NCBI RefSeq assembly: GCF_000025265.1
Contig: NC_013739.1
Coordinates: 4,636,001 to 4,700,000 of the forward strand
Reading direction: 5' to 3'
Origin: Conexibacter woesei DSM 14684
GTDB lineage: Bacteria; Actinomycetota; Thermoleophilia; Solirubrobacterales; Solirubrobacteraceae
DNA: 64,000 bases
The notes under the pieces were generated by a model. That model was not told where the DNA came from, did no database searches, and worked only from the letters and a program-made list of their open reading frames with translations. The position numbers and the translations under genes are program-made. Positions 35,175 through 43,609 of the stretch are shown here, piece after piece. Numbering within the stretch: position 1 is the first letter of the stretch; the number at the start of each line of letters is the position of its first letter.

Positions 35175-35918
35175 CTACTGCGCCGTCCAGCCGCCGTCGA
35201 GCCCGATGCTCGCACCCGTGACGTAGGTCGCATGGTCGGACGCGAGGAAGGCCGCCATCGGCGCGATCTCGTCGACCCGCCCGAAGCGTCCCAGCGGCGT
35301 GAGCGCGTTCATCGCCCGCTCGAACTCGGGGTCGAGATCCTCGTTCATGCGGGTGCGCACGTTGCCCGGAGCGATAGCGTTGACGCGCACGCCGTTCGGC
35401 GCCTCCTCCAATGCGAGCGCGCGCACGACCTGCTCGACAGCCCCCTTGGAGGCGCAATAGCCGACGCCCGACGCGAACCCCACCCGCCCTCCGATCGAGC
35501 TGAAGAACAGCACCGAGCCGCGCCGCTCGCGCAGGTGCGGGATCGCCGCCGCCGTGAGATGCAGCGGCGCGCGAACGTTGAGCTGCCACTGGCGGTCGAA
35601 CCCGCTCAGGCTCTCCTGCAGCGGCGCCATCTCGAACACGCCAGCCGCGTTGACGAGGACGTCGAGCTGTCCGAAGCGCTCGACGACGGCGCTCACGACG
35701 GCCGGCGGCGCGGCGTCGTCGGTCAGGTCCGCGCTCACGACCTCGGCTCGGCGGCCGGCGGCGGTCACCGCCGCGTTGGTCGCGTCGAGCCGGGCCGGGT
35801 CGCGCGCGACGAGCGCGACGTCGGCGCCCGCCTCGGCGAACGTGCGCGCGATCTCCGCGCCGATGCCGGAGCTGGCGCCGGTGACCAGCGCGACCTTGCC
35901 GTCCAGGGAGACCTTCAC
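35175..35918 (-). CDS. SDR-family oxidoreductase
   Basis: A 247-residue classical short-chain dehydrogenase. Cofactor loop TGASSGIG at the N-terminus, NAAG in the middle (VNAAGVFEMAP), catalytic Ser in FFSSIGG, and YCASK with the catalytic Tyr and Lys. The C-terminal GASIGLDGGW is usual. It would interconvert an alcohol and ketone using NAD(P)H. GTG 35918 overlaps the HyuB end as GTGA, making it the last gene of the hydantoinase-type operon. Substrate unknown. Confidence 0.9.
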   Translation of the reverse strand: MKVSLDGKVALVTGASSGIGAEIARTFAEAGADVALVARDPARLDATNAAVTAAGRRAEVVSADLTDDAAPPAVVSAVVERFGQLDVLVNAAGVFEMAPLQESLSGFDRQWQLNVRAPLHLTAAAIPHLRERRGSVLFFSSIGGRVGFASGVGYCASKGAVEQVVRALALEEAPNGVRVNAIAPGNVRTRMNEDLDPEFERAMNALTPLGRFGRVDEIAPMAAFLASDHATYVTGASIGLDGGWTAQ

Positions 35919-37687
35919 GCGTCGTCCTTCCGCAGGGATTCCGTTGCCGTGGCGTCGAGGTGCCCGGATGGGTCCACGACGACGCCGTAGGTCGAGGCCG
36001 CACGCTCGGCGCTGACCCAGCCCTCGCGCACGTCGGCGAGGACCGCGTCGACGGCCCGGTCGCCCGGGCGGCCGTAGCCGCCGCCGCCAGTCGTGCAGCA
36101 GACGACCGTCTCACCGGGCGCCAGCAGCACGTCGGCGAACGGCTCCAGCACGCTCAGCTCACCGTCCGCGGCGCGGCGCCACTGGCGCGAGGGACCGCCG
36201 TCACCGCCGCCGCGAGCGCCGCGGGCCGGGTTGACGGTGCCATCGGCGTAGTACATGACGCGCAGCCTGCCGCCGGGCACCGGCCCGTACTCGACGCGTG
36301 CGCTCGGCGCGCCGCGGAACGTGCCGGCACCTTCGCTGTCGGGGACGATCGAGCGCTCGCGGACGACCAGCGGATAGCTGCGCTCGTCGACCTCGACGCT
36401 GTCGTAGAACAGCATCCCGCCGTTGCCCGCATGCGCTGCCGTCAGCCAGCCGTCGGCGACCGGACCGGCCGCGCCGGCCGTCAGCATCAGGAAGACCTGG
36501 TTGACGAACGGCTTGTCGCCGTGGCGTTCGTCGCGTCCGGAGATGACGGCCGCAGACGGCGCGACGACCGAGCCGAACTCCGCCATCCCGATCCCGTCCT
36601 GGTGCTCTGCAAGCGCGCGCTGGACGCTGTTGATGACGTGATCGGCGATGTTCGTGGTCGCGACGGAGGTGCTCGTCGGGTGCTCGGGAATCCCGGCGAT
36701 GCAGTTGCGGCGCAGGCGCACGTCGATGCGGCGGAAGCTGCCCGCGTTGTGCGGGACGCTGTGGTCGATGCTGTTGAAGACGCCGATGTAGGCCGCGGTG
36801 CGTGCGCACGACTCGCTCAGGTTGAGCCCGTTCGGCAGGCAGTCCGGGTTGTCGCGCAGGTCGACCTCGATGCGTCCCTCGCCGCCGTGCACGGTGACCG
36901 TCGCGCGGATCGGGATGCCGTCGGGCGCGGCGGGAACCGGGTCGTGCACGCTCTCGGCGCTGGAGCTGCCCGACGGGATCCGCTCGAGCGCGGCGACCAT
37001 GCGCCGCTCGCTGTAGTCGAGCCAGCCGTCGAGATGGCGCTCGAGCTGCTCCCAGCCGACCTCCTCCCCAAGCGCCAGCAGCTCGCGCTCGCCGATGCGT
37101 GCGGCGCCGACCATCGCGAGGTAGTCCCCGCGCCACTGCGCGGGCACGCGAATGCGCTGCTCGCACATGCGCACGATGTCGGCGATGTCGTCGTATCCGC
37201 GCTGAACCTGCACCATCGGGAACAGCAGCGCGCCCTCGTGGTACACGTCGACGGCGTCGCTCATGTACGTCGTGGGCTGCGAGTTGCCGCAGTCGGCCTG
37301 ATGCGCCTTGACGATCGCCGTGAAGCGGTGGACGTCGTCGCCGTCGACGACCGGCACGACGAGGCAGTGGTCCGCCGCGTGGGAGTTGCCGTCGTAGGGG
37401 GAGTTGTGCAGGAACGCGTCGCCCTGCGTCAGGAGCGGGTGCTGCTCGACGAGCTTGGCGCCGATCAGCTCCGGTCCGCTCATGACGTGGATCGGCAGGC
37501 TGTCGGCGGCCATCAGCAGCTCGTGGCGAGCGGAGACGATGCAGCACGAGAAGTCGCGTGCGGTGTTCAGCACCCCGGAGCGGCCCGATCGGAAGAGCGT
37601 GTTCGTCATCCGCCGCACGATCGCGCCGAGGCGGTTGGAGGCGAGCGCGATCGCGACCGCGTCGTCGTGTGTGGTCTTCGTCGTCAT
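35915..37687 (-). CDS. Hydantoinase B / oxoprolinase-type subunit (HyuB-like)
   Basis: A 590-residue subunit of the ATP-dependent hydantoinase/oxoprolinase/acetone carboxylase superfamily. Typical stretches are MTNTLFRSGRSGVLNTARDFSCCI near the N-terminus, GDAFLHNSPYDGNSHAADHCLVVPVV, and HAGNGGMLFYDSVEVDERSYPLVVRERSIVPDSEGAGTFRGAP. It pairs with the HyuA-like subunit encoded directly upstream (ATGA overlap). Together they should cleave or form a C-N or C-C bond at a cyclic amide or carboxylation substrate with ATP. The frame is open for 137 codons above ATG 37687 inside hyuA and is not used there. Confidence 0.92.
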   Translation of the reverse strand: MTTKTTHDDAVAIALASNRLGAIVRRMTNTLFRSGRSGVLNTARDFSCCIVSARHELLMAADSLPIHVMSGPELIGAKLVEQHPLLTQGDAFLHNSPYDGNSHAADHCLVVPVVDGDDVHRFTAIVKAHQADCGNSQPTTYMSDAVDVYHEGALLFPMVQVQRGYDDIADIVRMCEQRIRVPAQWRGDYLAMVGAARIGERELLALGEEVGWEQLERHLDGWLDYSERRMVAALERIPSGSSSAESVHDPVPAAPDGIPIRATVTVHGGEGRIEVDLRDNPDCLPNGLNLSESCARTAAYIGVFNSIDHSVPHNAGSFRRIDVRLRRNCIAGIPEHPTSTSVATTNIADHVINSVQRALAEHQDGIGMAEFGSVVAPSAAVISGRDERHGDKPFVNQVFLMLTAGAAGPVADGWLTAAHAGNGGMLFYDSVEVDERSYPLVVRERSIVPDSEGAGTFRGAPSARVEYGPVPGGRLRVMYYADGTVNPARGARGGGDGGPSRQWRRAADGELSVLEPFADVLLAPGETVVCCTTGGGGYGRPGDRAVDAVLADVREGWVSAERAASTYGVVVDPSGHLDATATESLRKDDA

Positions 37688-39738
37688 CTCGTGAGCCGGA
37701 TCGAGAGCGTCCCGTCGGCGCCGCGCTCGGCGACGGCGTCGCCGTCCATCACGATCGTCGTGAGCGGAGACTCGATCAGCGCCGGTCCGGCGACCTGCTC
37801 GCCGGGAGCGATTCGCCCGGCGTGCACGGCGCGCGCCGCCTGCCAGCCGGCACCGGGGAAGTACGCGCGCCGGGCCTCGTCCGCGGCGCCGGGACCGTTC
37901 GGCCGGGCGACCGGGCGCGTCGCGCCGTCGTGGACTGTGACGCGCGCGCTCGCGCGCCACGAGACCAACTCGACCGACGATCCCTCGTCGGCGATCCCGA
38001 ACAGGTTGCGGTGCACGCCGTGGAAGTCGGAGGCGAGCTGCTCGACGGCGGCGTCGTCGGCGAACGTCCCGCTGCGCACCGGGACGTCGATCTCCCACAC
38101 CTGGTGCGGGTATCGGCCCTCAGCGCGGTACTCGATCTCTCCCGCGCCGTCGCCCGCTGTCGCGAGGAAGTCGCGGCAGCGCACCGTCAGCTCCGCCAGC
38201 GCGGCGTTCACAGCGCCCGCGTCGAATGCTTCGGTGGCGGCGAAGAGCGTCGTGGAGAAGTCGGTCGAGAGGTCCGACAGCAGCGCGCCGGCGGCGCTCA
38301 GCGCCGCACCCACCTCAGGCACGATCAAGCGCCGGCAAGCCAGCCGGCGGGCGATCTCGACCGCGTTGAACCCGGCCGCGCCGCCGCCTGCGACGAGCAC
38401 CGTCTCCGCGGGGTCGATGCCCTGCGCGACGGTCACGTCCTCGATCGCGTGCAGCATGTTCGACGTGGCGATCGTCAGCACCGCGGCCGCCGCCTCCTGC
38501 ACGTCCACGCCGAGCGGCGCGGCGAGCTCCTCGACGGCGGTGCGCGCGGCCTCCGTGTCGAGCGTCATCGTGCCGCCGAGGAACGCGCTCGGGTTCAGGT
38601 AGCCGAGGACGAGACATGCGTCCGTGAGCGTCGGTCGGCTCCCGCCGCGCCCGTAGCAGGCAGGGCCCGGGACCGAGCCGGCGCTCAGCGGGCCGACGCG
38701 CAGGAGACCGCCCTCGTCGACCCAGGCGATGCTGCCTCCGCCAGCCCCGACGCTCGTGACGCCGACCGAGGGGAAGCCGGTGATGTGGCCCTCGCGTGGC
38801 GGCCCGATCCACGTCTCGCGCGTCCACGGGATGCGCCCTCGCCGCACGACGCTGACGTCGCACGTCGTGCCGCCGGTGTCCATCACGATCGCGCTCTCCT
38901 CTCGTGCCGCAGCCGCGAAGTGGCGGCCCGCCACCGGCGCCATCGCGGGTCCGGAGTTGAGCGAGTGGATCGGTCTGGCCGCGACCTCGCCGGCGTCGAG
39001 CATGCCGCCCTGGGACGTCGCGACGAGCACCCGTCCGCCGAAGCCCGCCTCGCGCAGCCGGCCCGTGAGCGACGAGAAGTAGGCCGTCATCAGCGGCTTG
39101 AGCGACGCATCGATGCACGTCGAGGACGCGCGCCGGTACTCGCGCAGCGTCGGATTGATCTGATGCGACAGCGTGTACGGCACGCCTGGCAGGTGCTCGG
39201 CGATCAGATCGCCGACACGCAGCTCGTGCCGCGGCTCGACGATCGACCACAGCAGCGCCACCGCGATCGCTTCCACGTCGTGCTCGGCCAGCTCACGCAG
39301 CGTCGCCGAGAGCGCCGCTTCGTCGAGTGGCTCCAGCACGTGTCCGTCGGCACCGATCCGCTCGCGCACCTCGAACGTGAGCGAGCGTGGCACGAGCGGA
39401 GCCGGATAGGGACGGGTGTGGTCGAACGCATCGGCCCGTCCGCCCTCGCGGAAGACGAGCATGTCGCGATGGCCGGCCGTGGCGAGCAGCGCGGTGCGCG
39501 CCGTCGAACCGGTCACGACGGCGTTGATCGCGCGCGTCGTGCCGTGCACGAAGTCATCCGCATCGCGGAGGAAGTCCTCCAGCGAGCGCCCATCGGCGCG
39601 CGCCGCGACCGTCAGCACGTCGAACACGCCGCGGACCGGGTCCTCAGGCGTCGTCGCCGCCTTGAACAGGCGCAGCTCCTCGCCGGTGTCGACGACGAGG
39701 TCGGTGAACGTGCCACCGGTGTCGCAGCCGAGCCGCAT
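37684..39738 (-). CDS. Hydantoinase A / oxoprolinase-type ATPase subunit (HyuA-like)
   Basis: A 684-residue ATP-binding subunit with the ASKHA fold. The N-terminal phosphate motif is RLGCDTGGTFTDLVVDT and the second, near residue 285, IVMDTGGTTCDVSVVRRG. GAGGGSIAWVD and AGGGAAGFNAVEIARRL are further family blocks. It begins at ATG 39738, overlapping the NIF3 stop by one base (TGATG), and is followed by hyuB. Acetone carboxylase would need a small gamma subunit, which is absent, so hydantoinase, oxoprolinase or a related cyclic-amide hydrolase is more likely. N-methylhydantoinase is one possibility given the methyl-transfer genes nearby. Confidence 0.93.
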   Translation of the reverse strand: MRLGCDTGGTFTDLVVDTGEELRLFKAATTPEDPVRGVFDVLTVAARADGRSLEDFLRDADDFVHGTTRAINAVVTGSTARTALLATAGHRDMLVFREGGRADAFDHTRPYPAPLVPRSLTFEVRERIGADGHVLEPLDEAALSATLRELAEHDVEAIAVALLWSIVEPRHELRVGDLIAEHLPGVPYTLSHQINPTLREYRRASSTCIDASLKPLMTAYFSSLTGRLREAGFGGRVLVATSQGGMLDAGEVAARPIHSLNSGPAMAPVAGRHFAAAAREESAIVMDTGGTTCDVSVVRRGRIPWTRETWIGPPREGHITGFPSVGVTSVGAGGGSIAWVDEGGLLRVGPLSAGSVPGPACYGRGGSRPTLTDACLVLGYLNPSAFLGGTMTLDTEAARTAVEELAAPLGVDVQEAAAAVLTIATSNMLHAIEDVTVAQGIDPAETVLVAGGGAAGFNAVEIARRLACRRLIVPEVGAALSAAGALLSDLSTDFSTTLFAATEAFDAGAVNAALAELTVRCRDFLATAGDGAGEIEYRAEGRYPHQVWEIDVPVRSGTFADDAAVEQLASDFHGVHRNLFGIADEGSSVELVSWRASARVTVHDGATRPVARPNGPGAADEARRAYFPGAGWQAARAVHAGRIAPGEQVAGPALIESPLTTIVMDGDAVAERGADGTLSIRLTR

Positions 39739-40496
39739 CAGACCGGATTGGGGACGTCGATGAACGTGTGCCGGACGCCGAAGCGCTCCGCGAGCAGCTC
39801 GCCGACGCGTCGCGCGCCGAAGCGCTCGGTCGCATGGTGTCCGGCGGCGATGAAGTGGACGCCGGCCTCTGCGGCGTCCGCCATCACGTGCTCGGCCGGC
39901 TCGCCGGTGAGGAACGCGTCGGCACCGGCCTCGATCGCGGAGCTGAACTCGGTCGCCGAGCCGCCGGACATGATCGCCAGGCGCCGCACCGCGGCCGGAC
40001 CGTCCGTGAACGCGAGCGGCTCGCGGTCGGTGACACGCGTGACCCGCGCCAGCAGCTCCGCGATCGGCACCGGCTCGGCGAACGTCGCCATGCGCCCGAG
40101 CGGACGCCCGCGCGAGCGCCCCCACGCCTCGTGCGCGTCGGCGCCGAGGGCTCCCGCCAGCAGCGCGTTGTTGCCGACCTCGGGATGCGCGTCGAGCGGC
40201 AGGTGGTACATGACGAGGTTCAGCTCGGCCTCCAGCGCCAGCCGCAGTCGGCGCGCCTGTCGGCGGTGCAGGCGGCGCGACTGGAAGTCCCAGATCAGCC
40301 CGTGGTGCACGAGCAGCAGATCGGCGTCCTCGGCGATCGCGCGCTCCAGCAGCTCGACGTGGGCGGAGACGCCCGTCACGACCGTGACGACCTGTTCGCG
40401 CCCGGGGACCTGGAGGCCGTTCGGCCCGAAGTCCTTGAACGCGCCCGGCTCCAGCAGGTCGTCCAGCCAGGTCATGATCTCGGCGAGCGCGGTCAC
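39738..40496 (-). CDS. NIF3-like dinuclear-metal protein
   Basis: A 252-residue member of the NIF3/GTP cyclohydrolase I type 2 family. Metal-binding positions are visible in LLLVHHGLIW, in YHLPLDAHPEVGNN and in the C-terminal HATERFG block. Family members form hexameric rings; few have known substrates, and a GTP-cyclohydrolase-like or amide-hydrolase role has been proposed for some. Here it is translationally coupled on both sides (GTG 40496 overlapping the BKACE stop; TGATG with hyuA). That is unusual for a family mostly found near housekeeping genes, and a pathway-specific hydrolase or metal-handling role follows as inference. Confidence 0.88.
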   Translation of the reverse strand: MTALAEIMTWLDDLLEPGAFKDFGPNGLQVPGREQVVTVVTGVSAHVELLERAIAEDADLLLVHHGLIWDFQSRRLHRRQARRLRLALEAELNLVMYHLPLDAHPEVGNNALLAGALGADAHEAWGRSRGRPLGRMATFAEPVPIAELLARVTRVTDREPLAFTDGPAAVRRLAIMSGGSATEFSSAIEAGADAFLTGEPAEHVMADAAEAGVHFIAAGHHATERFGARRVGELLAERFGVRHTFIDVPNPV

Positions 40497-41458
40497 GCGA
40501 CCGCGCTCCGCTCGAAGGCGCGCGGCTGGGCCGACAGGCCGAGCAGCTCGCGCGCCTGCGCCGGCGTGGCGATCTCGCGGTTCAGCTCGCGCCCGATCCG
40601 CACCGCTCGCTCGATCGCCTCGCCGTTTCCGCGAAAGCGACGCCCGCGCGCGTAGTAGAGGTTGTCCTCCAGGCCGACCCGCACGTGGCCGCCCGCGAGC
40701 GCCGACAGCGTCGTGAGCGGCAGCTGGCTGTGCCCGAGCCCGCAGACGAAGAAGACTGCGTCCAGCGGCAGCTCGCGGACGAGCGCCAGAACGTTCTCCG
40801 GCGTCGCGAACGCGGACGTCTGATAGCCCATCACGAACTGATGGACGTAGGGCGGCTCGATCAGGCCGGCTTCGATCAGCGAGCGCACGACCCAGTACTG
40901 GCCGCCGTGGTAGAGCTCCATCTCCGGCCGCACGCCGAGCCGCTGCATGCGTCGCGCAAGCTCCTCGATGATTCCGTACGTGAAGGGGATGCAGCCGTCG
41001 AACACGGACGCCGGGTGCGGCGACGGGAGGGGCGCCGGCCGCTCGCGGATCGGGAAGCGCGACATGTCCGGCCCGAGGTTGAGCGAAGCCATCTCGGGCG
41101 CGACCTCCAGGCAGGCGAAACGCGCTTCCATCGTCGTCGCCGGCCCGCCGCCCGTCGTGTTGTTGACGATGATGTCCGGGCAGCGCTCACGCACGCGCGC
41201 GTTGATCTCGCGGTAGGTCTCCGGGTCGCTGCTGACGCTTCCCCAGTCCTGCGGGTCGCGCGCGTGGATGTGCACGATCGCGGCCCCGGCGTCGTAGGCC
41301 TCCCCTGCCTGTGCGGCGATCTCCTCGGGCGTCTCGGGCAGGCGCTCGTGCGCTTCCTTGCCCTGGACGCCGCCGTTGACGGCGCAGGTGACGATCAGCG
41401 GGCCGAAGCCGTCGCGCGCTTCCTGCAGCCATCGGTAGCTGTCCCAGGCTGCCCTCAT
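40493..41458 (-). CDS. BKACE-family enzyme (beta-keto acid cleavage, DUF849)
   Basis: A 321-residue zinc enzyme of the 3-keto-5-aminohexanoate cleavage (BKACE) family. The zinc-binding motif is AAIVHIHARD near residue 60, preceded by PLIVTCAVNGGVQGKE. The block GQYWVVRSLIEAGLIEPPYVHQFVMG and VRVGLEDNLYYARG are typical. Family members react a beta-keto acid with acetyl-CoA to give an acyl-CoA and acetoacetate. ATG 41458 overlaps the SDR stop. The SDR just upstream could oxidise a beta-hydroxy acid to the beta-keto substrate, as in carnitine and hydroxybutyrate routes. Confidence 0.92.
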   Translation of the reverse strand: MRAAWDSYRWLQEARDGFGPLIVTCAVNGGVQGKEAHERLPETPEEIAAQAGEAYDAGAAIVHIHARDPQDWGSVSSDPETYREINARVRERCPDIIVNNTTGGGPATTMEARFACLEVAPEMASLNLGPDMSRFPIRERPAPLPSPHPASVFDGCIPFTYGIIEELARRMQRLGVRPEMELYHGGQYWVVRSLIEAGLIEPPYVHQFVMGYQTSAFATPENVLALVRELPLDAVFFVCGLGHSQLPLTTLSALAGGHVRVGLEDNLYYARGRRFRGNGEAIERAVRIGRELNREIATPAQARELLGLSAQPRAFERSAVA

Positions 41459-42219
41459 CCGACGAGCGTCCCGAGATCGACCGGCAGGCACACGCCGTTG
41501 ATGCCCGACGCCTCCGGACCGAGCAGGAAGGCGACCGCGTGCGCGACCTCCTCCGGCTCGACGAAACGATCCACCGGGTGGCGCTCGACCATCCCCATGA
41601 CGACCTCCTCGCGCGTCTTGCCGTGCAGACGCATCTGATCCTCGAGCTGGCGCTCGACCATCGGTGTCCGCATCCACGCGGGCGCGACGGCGTTGGCCGT
41701 CAGGCCGAGCGGGGCGCCTTCCAACGCAGCGACCTTCATGAGGCCGAGCACACCGTGCTTGGCGGCGACGTACGCGGCCTTGTACGCCTCGCCGAGAAAG
41801 CTCGACCCCGAGGCGGTGACGACGACACGACCGCCCGGGGCGCGCGTCAGCGCCGGCCACGCGGCACGGATCGCCAGGAACGGACCCTTCACCATCACGT
41901 CGTGGAGCCGGTCCCACTGCGCCTCGTCATGCTCGTCGATCGGCGCGAGGTACTGCACGCCGGCGTTCAGCACAAGCCCGTCGAGGCGGCCGTGGCGCTC
42001 GAGCGCCGTCTCGACCATCGAGCGGTTGCCGGCCTCGCTCCCGACGTCGGCGTGCAGCACGCCGTCGCCCTCGCGGTCGACGCCCACGACCGTCGCGCCC
42101 TCGCGCTCGAGCATGTCGCAGAGCGGGACGCCGAATCCCCCGGCCGCGCCGGTGACGATCACGACGCGGCCGTCGAGGCGGCCCGCGCGGACGCCTGCTT
42201 GAGAGCCCTCGGTGCTCAC
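41455..42219 (-). CDS. SDR-family dehydrogenase, 3-hydroxyacid-dehydrogenase-like
   Basis: A 254-residue classical SDR. Cofactor loop TGAAGGFG, NAG at VLNAGVQYLAP, catalytic Ser in VTASGSSFLGE and the YVAAKHG motif (Tyr, Lys). The C-terminal pattern VERHPVDRFVEPEEVAHAVAFLLGPEASGINGVCLPVDLG resembles D-3-hydroxybutyrate dehydrogenases. GTG 42219 lies 4 bases after the MetE-like gene and the end overlaps the BKACE start, suggesting oxidation of a 3-hydroxy acid to the beta-keto acid that BKACE cleaves. Confidence 0.9.
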   Translation of the reverse strand: MSTEGSQAGVRAGRLDGRVVIVTGAAGGFGVPLCDMLEREGATVVGVDREGDGVLHADVGSEAGNRSMVETALERHGRLDGLVLNAGVQYLAPIDEHDEAQWDRLHDVMVKGPFLAIRAAWPALTRAPGGRVVVTASGSSFLGEAYKAAYVAAKHGVLGLMKVAALEGAPLGLTANAVAPAWMRTPMVERQLEDQMRLHGKTREEVVMGMVERHPVDRFVEPEEVAHAVAFLLGPEASGINGVCLPVDLGTLVG

Positions 42220-42223
42220 GGGT

Positions 42224-43420
42224 TCACTTCCCGAGGCGCTCGGAGGCGATCTGGGCGCCCTCGGCGAGTCGCTCCAGCTTCTTCCAGGTGACGTCCTCGG
42301 CGACCAGCTGCAGGCCGGCGAAGGTGCCGAAGCCGCAGTCGGTGGAGGCGATGATGCGACTCGGGTCGCCGACGACGTCGGCGTAGGCGCAGATGCGATC
42401 GGCGACGACCTCGGGATGCTCGAGGTAGTTGTGCGTGACGTCGATCACCCCGGGCAGCAACACCATGTGCTCGGGCAGCGGGTACGACGCGAACAGCTTG
42501 AAGTCGTGCGCGTGGAGCGGGTTGGCACCAGCCATCGAGATGCCGGCGACCTGCGCCTCGTAGAGGTACGGCAGCAGCGGCTCGAGCTCGACGTCGTCGA
42601 TGTGGGGGCCGTTCCAGTTGCCCCAGCAGACGTGCATGCGGACGCGGTCGCGCGGGATGTTCGAGATCGCCTCGTTGAGGACTTCGACGTGCAGTCTCAC
42701 GCGCTCCAGGAACTCGCTCAGCGGACGGTCCCGGAACATGATCTGCCGCTCGAACGCGAGATCGGGCGCATCGATCTGCAGCACGTGGCCGCGCTCGACG
42801 ATCAGCTCGTACTCGGCTCTCATCTCGGCGCAGATGTCCGCGAGGTACTCGCGATCGTTCGCGTAGGCGGCGTTGTCCTCCGAGCGCAGCAGCGTCGTGG
42901 AGATGATCCCCGGCGATGCCGCGGTGACGAACGTCTCCGCGAATCTCGCGGGAGCGGCGTCGAGCGCGCCGGCGAACCACGCCAGCTCCTCCTTCGCGGC
43001 TGCGCGATCCGGGTCGTAGCGGATCTTCTCCTGCGCCATCGGCAGCGCGTACGTGGTGCTGCTCTCAGAAGGCTGCTCGCCGCCGACCGCCGAGTCGCCG
43101 ACCATCATCTCGGCCCATCTCGGGAACTTCTCGTAGTCGGTCATCCCGCCGCGGGTCGACACGCCTCCGAAGCCCGCCACGCGATCCTTCACGTAAGAGG
43201 AGAAGCCGATGCGCGGCAGCTCGCCGTCGCCGCCGACGTCGATGCCCACGTCGAGCTGGTTGCGCACGACCTGTTCGAGGTCGGCGACCACCTTGCTCTC
43301 GAACGCATCCCGGTTGACGTCGCCGTCGCGTTCGATCTCCTCGAGCATCCGCAGCAGCTCGGGACTCCGTGGAAGGCTGCCGACGTGCGTCGTCAAGATG
43401 CGGTCATCGCTGGCTTTCAT
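42224..43420 (-). CDS. MetE-like cobalamin-independent methyltransferase (C-terminal-domain type)
   Basis: A 398-residue protein equal to the catalytic half of cobalamin-independent methionine synthase; the usual N-terminal barrel (about 350 residues) is missing. It begins LTTHVGSLPRSPELL. Zinc ligands are in MHVCWGNWNGPH (His, Cys) and STDCGFGTF (Cys). Such stand-alone proteins include archaeal MetE cores, epoxyalkane:coenzyme M transferases and other thiol alkyltransferases. GAGGAG precedes ATG 43420. First gene of the seven-gene hydantoinase operon and divergent from a methyltransferase. AGA arginine codons are frequent, as in other apparently highly expressed genes here. Transfer of an alkyl group from the pathway substrate to a thiol is plausible; methionine synthesis from folate is not assured. 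Confidence 0.88.
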   Translation of the reverse strand: MKASDDRILTTHVGSLPRSPELLRMLEEIERDGDVNRDAFESKVVADLEQVVRNQLDVGIDVGGDGELPRIGFSSYVKDRVAGFGGVSTRGGMTDYEKFPRWAEMMVGDSAVGGEQPSESSTTYALPMAQEKIRYDPDRAAAKEELAWFAGALDAAPARFAETFVTAASPGIISTTLLRSEDNAAYANDREYLADICAEMRAEYELIVERGHVLQIDAPDLAFERQIMFRDRPLSEFLERVRLHVEVLNEAISNIPRDRVRMHVCWGNWNGPHIDDVELEPLLPYLYEAQVAGISMAGANPLHAHDFKLFASYPLPEHMVLLPGVIDVTHNYLEHPEVVADRICAYADVVGDPSRIIASTDCGFGTFAGLQLVAEDVTWKKLERLAEGAQIASERLGK

Positions 43421-43541
43421 TCACTCCTCTTTCGTCACGAGTCGAAGCGAGCTTAGATCTCGATCGTTCGTGAATTCGACGAACTGAAGGCGGGCCTGAT
43501 CCGGTGATCGCATGATCTTGTCTCTGGATCGGGTCGATCTC

Positions 43542-43571
43542 TTGCCAACCGCGACGCCGCCTGCGTACCAT
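43542..43571 (+). promoter_or_regulatory. Promoter candidate for the methyltransferase at 43610
   Basis: TTGCCA (43542-43547), an 18-base spacer and TACCAT (43566-43571), 38 bases before ATG 43610. Seven GATC tetramers lie between 43456 and 43539 in the same divergent region. Confidence 0.45.
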
Positions 43572-43609
43572 CGCCGCGCCCTGCTCACTCCGAACTTCCG
43601 GGTGCTGCC

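Noticed and set aside
35915-40125. N-terminally extended HyuA and HyuB frames (813 and 727 codons)
   Set aside because: Extensions lie inside the upstream genes in another frame; overlapping starts at 39738 and 37687 fit the families.
37558-40716. Long plus-strand frame (1052 codons) opposite HyuA, NIF3 and BKACE
   Set aside because: Shadow of three conserved genes; no recognisable protein features.
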